This document shows positions 56,015-64,000 of a stretch of DNA of 64,000 nucleotides, piece after piece. The stretch's first letter is position 1. Each line of letters opens with the position of its first letter. Position numbers and translations under genes: made by a program. The notes below the pieces were generated by a model. It searched no databases, was not told where the DNA came from, and worked only from the letters and a program-made list of their open reading frames with translations. This DNA comes from Branchinecta lynchi (taxonomy: Eukaryota; Arthropoda; Branchiopoda; Anostraca; Branchinectidae): positions 4,172,715-4,236,714 of the forward strand of contig JAKZAP010000008.1 in NCBI GenBank assembly GCA_023053575.1, in the 5' to 3' direction.

Positions 56015-57020
56015 CTGAAAGTAGAAAGAACAAATTGCTGACAAAATACTCGACAGTGGTCTTCTGGGCGTGGTGCCATTCATATCCTTGTGTATGTTCA
56101 TAGCAAAAGTTAGGACCATTTCTATCCTGACATCATTGAGATAATACTGGAGAGAGCTTCGCTTACCAGGGACTAGAGAAGGTGGAGCCTGTCCACGCAG
56201 GATGGTTTTGAAGAGGTATTAAAGGATAACTTCCGACATCGAGATCGGAGAAATAACGCCACGACGTTATTTATAATAACCTGTCCGAGCCGAAAGAGAG
56301 GTAAGTTATGATAAATATCTAACATGAACAACGAGGTTTACACATTTGAAGGGTCGTCAAGGGATCAATAGAGACGAAGGTATGTTCACAATTAGAACCT
56401 TTAAGAACAGAAAGTATTGTTCTTTCTCTTACTGTGCTTTTACAGCATACTGCTATTACTTTTCTTCTTTGTTAGTACTTTTTTGCTACTTGAGTAGTGA
56501 ATTTTATTGTAGTCCAAGACCGCAATGTTCTAGGCAACTGCCATCTTTGTAAATTTGTGTGGGAAGCAGGTGCATCTAGCGGTTGATTTTTGTATTGTGT
56601 CGGACTTTCCCGCTAAATCCGCTAGAATAAAGTAAACAAGAAAACATTACTTCCTTGTGTGAATGTTTAACCAACTTCGTTTGGAATACTGTTTAGAATG
56701 GCTCTGCCTCCATGTGAGCTCTACCAACTCTGTTCTGTCAAACTCCATGAAGTTTGCCAATCCTGGATTCCGACTTGAGTGCTTACTGCTTGTTGAATTT
56801 TCCACGGGGCTAATACGTGACTCGATATGAACAGAAAGCCTATAGGTTATTCCCCCCTTCAGATAACTTAAACCAAGATTTAACGTGTGATTTTTATTGT
56901 GTCTCTTGCGCGTCTGTGGGCAATTTGTGACTGGATTGCATGATGGGCGTATTATCGTTAGTAGCCTACATCTGATTGCACATTCACAAAAGAAATTTGA
57001 AATCAAAAGAGTGTGATTAC
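56015..57020. other. ADAM intron stretch without recognised features
   Basis: No repeats or exons assigned. Confidence 0.4.
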
Positions 57021-57029
57021 AAAAAAATC

Positions 57030-59057
57030 GACTGCCAAGTTTCATCGTCCTAGACGGATTAAGCGTGGGTACCTGGATTTACCCAAAGTCGTTATTACTG
57101 GCATTCCGGGAACCTCCTCCACACCCACAATGCCCCGCTCCGATCCTGTTCTGTCACTGATGTATCTAGGATGTATGCTTGTTGTCCCCACTTCCCACCA
57201 AGTTCCATCCAATTCCTTGAATATGAGCAATTAAGCCCCCCTACAACTCCCCCTCCAGTTATCGGATCGGGTCCAGACTTGAAATTGAACATCTGAGACA
57301 ATTTTTCTTGACTTCCCTCAAGTTTCATTCACATCCGACCACCCGTTCCAAAGCTCTGCATGTCACTAAATCCTGACTGCTGAGCACTCCGCTCCCGGCT
57401 CCACGATGATCGGGGAAGGGACTATTGCTAAGTCAATGTGGTCGGGTCCCGAATATGCTGTCAAATTTCATCGTCTTAGCACATTTGGAAGAACATTAAT
57501 TCGCGGTCATCGGAATTCGGGGGACGCCCTCCAAATCCCCCACAGTGACAGACCCGGTCCTGCTTTGGCAATAATGTATCTAGGGTTTATACTTGTTCTT
57601 CGCACCAAGTTCAATTCCAGTCCTTAGACTCTAAGCGTCTCACGAGATTTCCAGTGTACCCTCGAGCTGCCCCCACCAGTTATAGGATCCGGCCTGGACT
57701 TGAAGTTGAGCATTCGAGCCACTTGTTCTTGATCTTGCCAAGTTCACCCACATACTATCATCCATTCCCAAGTTATACATTTTACTAGATTCCGGATTCC
57801 CCATACCTCCACTCCACCGACGATGATTGGGTCGGGAAAGCGACTTCTTGAGTTGAGTCCTAATATGCCTGAACAGTTTCATGGTCATGCTGGATCTGGA
57901 GGTACCCTAACTCGTGATCACCGGAATGAAGACCGGCCCTCCAGCTACCCGCCCCCCCCCCACCACTGTGACACGATCTGGTCCTATTTTGTCTATAATG
58001 TAGATGCTTGGCTTATGCTTGTCCTTCCACCATGGCTCCATCTCGATCCCTCGACACTAAGTGTTTCACAAGAAAACTATTCTTTGAGCCCAAGTTGACT
58101 TTGAAACATTTATTCAAATAATGTTTACAACGGATACGTCAGCTAAGATTCTTCGTCAGCGATATTTCGACTGTCAAAACTTGTTTGTTTCCTTCCCCGA
58201 AGTTGAACCAAAGGATTGACAGCCTGACGAGGACCCTTGCCAAGAAGGGCCGAAATATCGCTGACGAAGAATCGTAGCTGAAGTATCCGTTGTAAACATA
58301 GTTTGAATAAAATGTTTCACAAGATTTTCGGTGCCCTCCTCCAGCCCCCCCCCCCAGCTGGTCCGGACTGAAAACTAAACATATGACACACTTTTTTTTA
58401 CACGTTTCATGCACGTCCGATCACCCGTTCCAAAGTTATGCATGTCACTAGATTCCGGATTCCACACCCCTCCAATCTCCCCACGATGATCGGATCGGAG
58501 AAAGAACTATTTTTAAGTCAATCTGGTAGAGTACCTAATACGCCTGCCAAGTTTCATGGCCCTAGCACATTCTTGATGTACCTTAACTCGCAATCACCAG
58601 AATTCCGGGAAACCCCCTCTAACTCCCCCATTGTGACTCGGTACGGCCCTGTCTTGTCAATAATGTATCTAGAGTTTTGCTCGTTCTTCCCACCAAGTTA
58701 CATCCCGATCCCTCGACTCTAACCATTTCACAAGATTTCCGGCATCCCATCCACTCCCCAGTTTTCGGATCCGGTCCGATCTTGAGGTTGAACATTTGAG
58801 ACACTTGTTCTTGATAATTCTCAAGTTTCATGCACATCGGATCAATCGTTCCAAAGTTATGCATGTCACTAGATTCCGAATTCCCCATCCCTCTAGCCCC
58901 CCCCCCCGATAGGGGAAGTGGTTAGTTCCAAGTTAACCTGGTCAGGACCCTGGTATGCCTGCCAAGTTTCATCGTCCTAGCTTATTCGGAAGTGTTCAAA
59001 GTAGCAAAACCAGACCTTACGATCACTGTATGGCACTCGAGAATGCTCAAGTGCCAT
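57030..59057 (+). repeat. Family A repeat, long 3' portion with terminal hairpin
   Basis: At least twelve AAGTTTCATC-type anchors alternate with ATTCCGGATTCC and C-run boxes. Interrupted by the foldback at 58073-58312. Ends with hairpin ATGGCACTCGAGAATGCTCA...GTGCCAT at 59030-59057. Confidence 0.78.
58073..58312. mobile_element. Foldback insert with 11-bp target duplication
   Basis: Flanked by tgtttcacaag (58062-58072 and 58313-58323) within family A. Arms of about 60 bp (about 58107-58170 and 58250-58310: TTTACAACGGATACGTCAGC..., CGTCAGCGATATTTCG) pair almost fully, with a loop containing CCCTTGCCAAGAAGGGCC, itself a hairpin. It ends GTTTGAATAAAA. The long direct repeat and A-rich end fit retroposition of a structured RNA better than a DNA-transposon MITE. 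Confidence 0.7.
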
Positions 59058-59417
59058 AAAAGCAATAACCATATTGCAGTAGTGCGAGCCAGAAAAAGTG
59101 ATCCACTATGGACCAGTCTCCTCTATTAGTCCATTTAATGACAGCATATTATGACGACGACGGCAAGAATATTCGGTTTTTGTGCTTCCCATTTTAAAAA
59201 TAAAACTGATGAACAAACAATGATCACAATTTTATATCCATATAAGTACATAGGACACATCTTCATATATATATAAATATATGTTGGCTATATTTATGCC
59301 CGATCATCTGTATTTAAGTCTGACAAATATTCACCTTCGGGATCCCATCGAAGCTGTTGGTCTAGTTAACTATGATTACTCTGATTGTGCAACACCTGCT
59401 AACTTAGTACATACAGC

Positions 59418-61426
59418 CAGGAGCGTCACTATGGGGGGGGCAGGGGGGACTCCACCCCCAAAGGTCCTGAGAAAGTACTTTCGTCGGGCGAAGCACGGCG
59501 AAAGTTCACTTGTCTGTCGGCGCGAAGCGTCGGTAAACACAGAAGAAATAAAATTGTGTATGCTTTTTGTCAGGCATCGGTCGATTCATCGGCCCATCGG
59601 GTGTTTTTATATGCAAGAAATAAACTCCTGCAAACGTTTGTCGGGCAAAACACTGAAGAAATCGAATTCTTCATGCTTTTGTCGTGCCTCGGTATTCTCG
59701 TCGGCACATCGGGTTCTTTTTATACAGGAGGAATCCAGAAGAAATAAACAAAAATAAATTTTTCTCCGGCGTCAGTCGACTCGTCGGCACATCGGGTTCT
59801 TTTTATACGCAAGAAATGAAAACCTGCAAACATTTGTCAGGCAAAGCACTGAAAAAATCGAATGCTGCATGCTTTTGTCGCGAATCGGTTCGTCGACACA
59901 TCGGGTTCTTTTTATACATAAGAAATCCAGAAGAAATAATTTTTTTATGCTTTTGTCGGGTTTCGGTCGGCTCGTCGGCACATCGTGTTCTACTTATACG
60001 TAAGAAATCAAATTTTGAAAACTTTGTGGGGCGCACCCGGTAAGTTCAAGTTTCATTGGCACAAAGGGTTATTTTTACACGTATGAAATCATGTTCTGTA
60101 CAGTCTAGTGTTCTAGACTGTAATCATGTTCTGTACAGTCTAGTCAAGCAAAAAACAGAAGAAATCAAATGCTCGATGGTTTTGTCGGGCGTCGGTATTC
60201 TCGTCGGCACATCGGGTTATTTTTACACAAAAAAAAAAAAAAAAATTCTGTAACTTCTTATCGGCGCATGCCGAAAGTTCAAGTCTCGTCGGTACATCGG
60301 CTTCTATTTACGCGTAAAAATAAAGTTCTTTACAATCTTGTCGGGCAAAATACAGAAGAAATCGAATTCTGAATGCTTTTGTCGGGCGTCGGTATTCTTG
60401 TCCGCACACCGTGTCTTTTATACGTAAGAAATCAAATTCTGCAAACATTTGTTGGGAGCAAATTTTTCCGGAAAAAATACAGATTTAAAAAAAATTCGCC
60501 GGCGTTGCTTAGGTCAACTTGTTCTGGGTACAGTCGTTAGAAGCTTCGCTTCTTAGCAAAGGATGAAACGAAAAGCCGAGTATGTGAAATTAAATATATG
60601 AACTTACATCAAAGGAACATCTCAACTGATGCATTACAGTAAGTTTTACACAAAATTTCGCCTGCGGAACATTTTGTTGTATTCCCTACTTGGAAGAACG
60701 GTTTATCATTTAGTTTTCCTTTTAGGATAGAAATTCTTGGGGTTTGAAACACGTTAAAAGCCGGAAATTGTATGGTACCATAGCTGAATTTTCAAGAAAA
60801 AACTAGATAAAAATAATTTCGCCGGCGGCACTTGGTTTAACTTGCCTTGGTATAGTCGTTGGAGGCTTCGCTTTTCAGCGAAAGTTAAAATGAAAAGCCG
60901 AATATGTGATCTTTAAAAATACGAAATTATACCGAAGGAATAACCTCAATTGATGCGTTACAGTTAGTTTACACAAAATTTCACCTGCGGCGCATTTTGT
61001 AGTATTCTTTATTTAGAAGAACATCGTTTCATTTAGTTTGGTGTTTTAGGATTGAAATTCGCTGAAAAGCTAGAACTTGTATGGTAGGTATAGCTAAATT
61101 TTTCTGGAAAAATGGCTGATTTCAAAAATTTCGCCTGCGCCGCTTAGTTTAACTTGTTCTTAGTACAGTCGTTGGAAGCTTCGCTTTTTAGCGAAGGCTA
61201 AAATGAAAAGCCAAATATGTGAATTTTAAAATACGAAATTACATCAAAGTAATAATCTCAACTTATGCATTACAGTTAGTTTTGCCCCGGTTCTATTCTG
61301 TGCTGGCGGGAAATGTACGCCGTTGCCGCGAAGCGGTAACGGCGTTTTTTGTCGGCACATTTTTGAGTCCGTCGGCACAAAACGGACGTCCCCCCCCCCA
61401 AAGGTAAAAGGCTAGTGACGCCCCTG
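59418..61426. mobile_element. hAT-like non-autonomous transposon with internal tandem arrays (2.0 kb)
   Basis: The ends CAGGAGCGTCACTA and (inverted) CAGGGGCGTCACTAG, followed by G/C runs, are flanked by an exact 8-bp duplication catacagc (59410-59417 and 61427-61434). Inside, 59560-60480 is an array of TCGGTATTCTCGTCGGCACA-type units (about 80-115 bp). About 60500-61280 has three longer units (about 310 bp) with TCGTTGGAAGCTTCGCTTTT. A hairpin GCCGTTGCCGCGAAGCGGTAACGGC lies near 61319. Long ORFs here run through the array and have no transposase features. Confidence 0.87.
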
Positions 61427-61434
61427 CATACAGC

Positions 61435-62047
61435 TGCAAATTTGCTAATTCGAATTAAGTTGAAGTTCAGCCTCCCAACAATATTACAAAGCAATAATTA
61501 ACCCTTACTATTTCCTCTATCAGAGTGAGCTGGCATTTATGCTATGGTGCAGATTTCGATCGAAAGTACACTACCTAATTTAAATCAAGAATCGACCAAC
61601 TCGGTGCAGAAACGGTGGAGTAAATACGCAAATGAAGATTTGCAGTTTTTAAATTTAGTGAAAACAACAGAAATTCAGCAGACTCGATTCTTCCCAGATT
61701 TTTATCTTTATCCAGTTAGGTCAGTTACCGCAAAATCGTTCATTTCTTCTTCACTTTCTTTTTGTTCTAACACTAAAAGCGAAAACGCAAAATTGCCACG
61801 CCCGCAGCAAACGACAAACCACCTATGGGGCAGTATTTACGACTGTTGAGAAATTACGCGCAACTGTGTCCGACGTACGTGTGCCCGACTGTGACCGAAG
61901 TGGGCCTGAAGCGTGCCCATCTCCCCGTTACAAAGTGCGCCCAACAGATGGTAGCCTCTCTATTCGGATGAGGCCCAAAGTCGTTTAATATTTGAGCAAA
62001 CAACGACTACCAACCATCTTTAACGTTAAAAGTGGAGAAGAACTTAC
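61435..62047. other. ADAM intron stretch without recognised features
   Basis: The 101-codon ORF on the plus strand at 61544-61849 has no recognisable motif and is probably chance. Confidence 0.4.
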
Positions 62048-62205
62048 GTCAGCAGCATTGCATTATCGTTTTTCAACTTCAGTTCCAAATTTCTATAATC
62101 CCTAAACTCTGCCAAGGCGACTGATGCATCCAAACTGGCAGAAGCATTCTCCCAATGAATTATATCGACCACGACAACTGTGACGTCATAAGAGTCTGAG
62201 TAGAT
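62048..62205 (-). CDS. ADAM exon: central part of the metalloprotease domain
   Basis: This 158-bp exon (52 codons plus 2 nt) is bounded by a tttttttgcag acceptor and an AC|gtaagt donor. It reads IYSDSYDVTVVVVD near the start and ends NDNAMLL. This matches the reprolysin core strand (VxLVGVEIW-like) followed by the family motif HDNAQLLT; the usual His is Asn here. A conserved threonine codon is split across the next junction. It is the most upstream ADAM exon I can identify; the preceding protease exons should lie beyond the right edge. The longer ORF running to 62289 on this strand reads into intron and is not coding there. Confidence 0.9.
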
Positions 62206-63215
62206 CTGCAAAAAAATCCTTAGCTCCTGGCCTTGTCGAATGTGAAGCAGAAAAAATGGCAATACATCCGTAATTTCAACTGCATCCATACCATACTATG
62301 TTTCTCTCGTAACTAATCATTTATACCAAGGTGTTTTTTTATTCTAACCGATCTTATTCGTCAGGATCACGACTAAAGGACATATTGGCCTAGGACTAGG
62401 ATTCATGATCTCTATATCTTCCAAGTTACATCCAAATCCTTCCATATGTTTGGACCATAAGGTTGTCACAAGACTTCTAGCCCTCCAACCCCACTTCCCG
62501 TACAACGCCTCCAAATGTAGCCAAATATGATTTACTTTGCAGTTTAACGGGATATGGCTGATACCCGACAGTCTAATTACACATCACTAATTCACTTCAA
62601 TAGGCCTGAAAACAGGATACAAATGCGTTACTTCCTTTGGCCGCTATCCCAGATAACCAATTTCAGCAGATGAACTTATTCTTTCGGATTTATGGTACCT
62701 CTACAGGGTTGTCCCCACACGCTTGTAATGTTCACCAATCGCAAATGTAAGCCAGTGCCGAAAACTAAAATAAAAAAGTCCGATTCCTTGCAGGGCATAT
62801 CGTCTTCTCATCGTCGACAGGCTCCACACATGTCACGCTGGATACGCAGGCCTTCGTTGAAATTCAAATTCTCCGCGTCTAGACGAATTTTGGTTTGTCG
62901 TGCAAGCGTCGCACACTCTGAATGTTAGTACTAGAGCCCGGGATGAAAAATAGCAAAATCGCTTAGATAAATCAACACATTTCAGTGTATTCAAGATGCA
63001 AAAAACAGCTGGCTTTTCAGTTAAGCTTTAAGCTTGTATTTTGGTGCATTGTACTCTAAAATCGTGAGTTTTAGTGGATTGAAATTGTAAATACTAAACT
63101 TCTTGATTGACATATACAGCAACATTCTGTGCAAAAGAAGTTCTGGATTAATAAACTGAACGATGTGGTAAATTGTTTTACATGTCACATCTACGTCATC
63201 AGCTCCTACAACCCG
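62206..63215. other. Upstream ADAM intron, nothing recognised
   Basis: Upstream protease and prodomain exons were looked for on the minus strand and not found. Small C-rich patches near 62480-62520 recall family A. Confidence 0.4.
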
Positions 63216-63219
63216 TTAA

Positions 63220-63537
63220 AGCTGCGTTCGATTTACTCTTGTCCCGCTCCTGTCTCAGTCCTGTCAGCCAAATGCCGGTTTATTTAACTGCCTTTTCCGC
63301 TTTATGCCGTTTATTTGTCCTGTCAGCTGACAATTGTCCTGACGCCGTGAACGATGACATGCTCTCGGAGCTAGTTTCGTGTCCTGTCTCGGGTAGATTC
63401 CTCGATGGCGTTTTATTTGCGATGCTTGTCCGGTGAGTCGTTCACCTGACAAGGCTAAATAAAACAGGTTTCAACCGTGACAAGGCAGTAACAAGAAGAC
63501 AGGACCGAGACAAGGAGGACTCAAATCGAACGCAGCT
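63220..63537. mobile_element. Harbinger-like MITE with TAA target duplication (318 bp)
   Basis: Perfect 15-bp inverted ends AGCTGCGTTCGATTT, extended imperfectly by CTTGTC...CTGTC boxes, flanked by TAA on each side (63217-63219 and 63538-63540). A 3-bp TWA duplication is the PIF/Harbinger signature. The interior is rich in CCTGTC/GACAGG. No ORF of interest; the 87-codon frame is chance. Confidence 0.75.
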
Positions 63538-64000
63538 TAAGTTTCATTCAAACAAAAACACCCATTTTCAGCTCAAGATACGCGATCACGCAATTGAGAT
63601 TCCAAAACAGTGCTACCCGAAAAAGGTCTGTAGTCAAAGATTTCGATGGCAACCGTCATAGATTTCCCAGTTTCCTTATCACAAACGCTGAAAGGTTAAA
63701 TTTCGGAAAACTGTCCAAATTGCAAATAACTGTGAAACGGTAAGGAATTGATATTCTAGAAGAAGGAGTTACTGACAAAACCAAGAGTTCCTAATAGTAA
63801 CTGAGTTTCAAGAGTTCTTAAAAATAAGACCAGTAAGGCCACCCCCTGGGCAGAAAAGGAGGGGGAGTTTGATTTTCGAAAATAGACTTTTATCACAAAA
63901 ACTCCTACAAGTCTACCAGGGCTAGATGACTGCGACGAAATCATCTGGATCTCTACAAAAGTCAAACGCCTTCCTCGTCCTCTGTCCACATTCTAACCTA
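63538..64000. other. Right edge, nothing recognised
   Basis: No exon or repeat assigned. Confidence 0.35.

Larger units (their letters stand above)
2164..62205 (-). other. ADAM metalloprotease gene, 3' portion (nine exons and their introns)
   Basis: Nine exons on the minus strand join in frame into one ADAM-type protein: protease, disintegrin, cysteine-rich, stalk, transmembrane and cytoplasmic parts. Exon phases match at each junction (0/2, 2/2, 2/2, 2/0, 0/0, 0/2, 2/0, 0/1, 1/stop). The recognised coding sequence is about 2.6 kb spread over 60 kb. Family knowledge: ADAMs are type I membrane proteases that shed ectodomains, and the disintegrin and cysteine-rich parts bind partners. The signal peptide, prodomain and first part of the protease are not in the window, so transcription starts beyond 64000. 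The long cytoplasmic tail and full zinc motif resemble catalytically active ADAMs, but I cannot assign an orthologue. Confidence 0.93.

Noticed and set aside
59281..60372. ORFs rich in SSAHRV/RRHIGFF across the hAT-like element
   Set aside because: They follow the tandem array period and start outside the element; no transposase residues.

Overview
This window is animal (metazoan) nuclear DNA. Coding exons are short, have GT/AG splice sites and are separated by introns of 2 to 19 kb. Most of the intron sequence is repeats. I cannot name the species; a repeat-rich marine invertebrate is a guess.

The only host gene I can reconstruct is one ADAM-family (reprolysin, disintegrin, cysteine-rich) transmembrane metalloprotease on the minus strand. 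Nine exons were identified, from 62205 down to 2527. In coding order they give the central metalloprotease fold (62048-62205), the zinc site HELGHNFGMEHDD (55781-56014), a small end-of-protease exon (50041-50136), disintegrin N half (41959-42118), disintegrin C half with the ECD loop (23038-23175), cysteine-rich exons (20357-20460 and 8673-8859), a Ser/Thr-rich stalk (6089-6626), and a transmembrane plus long cytoplasmic exon ending in a stop codon (2527-3539). Splice phases agree at every junction. The signal peptide, prodomain and promoter must lie beyond 64000. A cysteine-rich piece between 20357 and 8859 may be missing or unrecognised. A doubtful terminal exon of another gene lies on the plus strand at 242-330.

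The rest is mobile and repeated DNA. (1) From 22956 to 34628 there is a giant imperfect palindrome, with 5.2-kb arms and a 1.25-kb loop. It contains a decayed Polinton/adintovirus-like element (family B DNA polymerase fragment, small ORFs, a 49-bp repeat array between divergent genes) and has also copied the host exon 23038-23175, antisense and frameshifted, to 34410-34546. A third, rearranged partial copy of the element follows at 34640-36635. (2) One abundant family (called A here) has a CAAGAGCT start, C-run-rich monomers of about 120-146 bp and a terminal hairpin built on ATGGCACTTG/CAAGTGCCAT. (3) A second family (B) has ends carrying GGGATCCC, a (TCCG)n tract and monomers of about 133 bp. 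(4) A third family (C) is present twice. (5) DNA-transposon derivatives include two hAT-like elements with exact 8-bp target duplications (1096-1776, 59418-61426), a Harbinger-like MITE (63220-63537), a TA-flanked MITE (3877-4182), a 29-bp-TIR element (54245-54655) and a 2.4-kb element with TIRs of about 190 bp (11164-13601). (6) LINE remnants include one with an intact PHD/zinc-knuckle ORF1 and a truncated ORF2 (42534-44757), a reverse-transcriptase fragment (39105-40115) and several terminal scraps. (7) tRNA-like sequences are also present, one inside a foldback unit with an 11-bp target duplication.

The insertions are nested in places. For example, the family A copy at 37272-41723 is split by a family B copy and by a LINE. 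All of them sit in ADAM introns or flanks, and every recognised coding exon is open.
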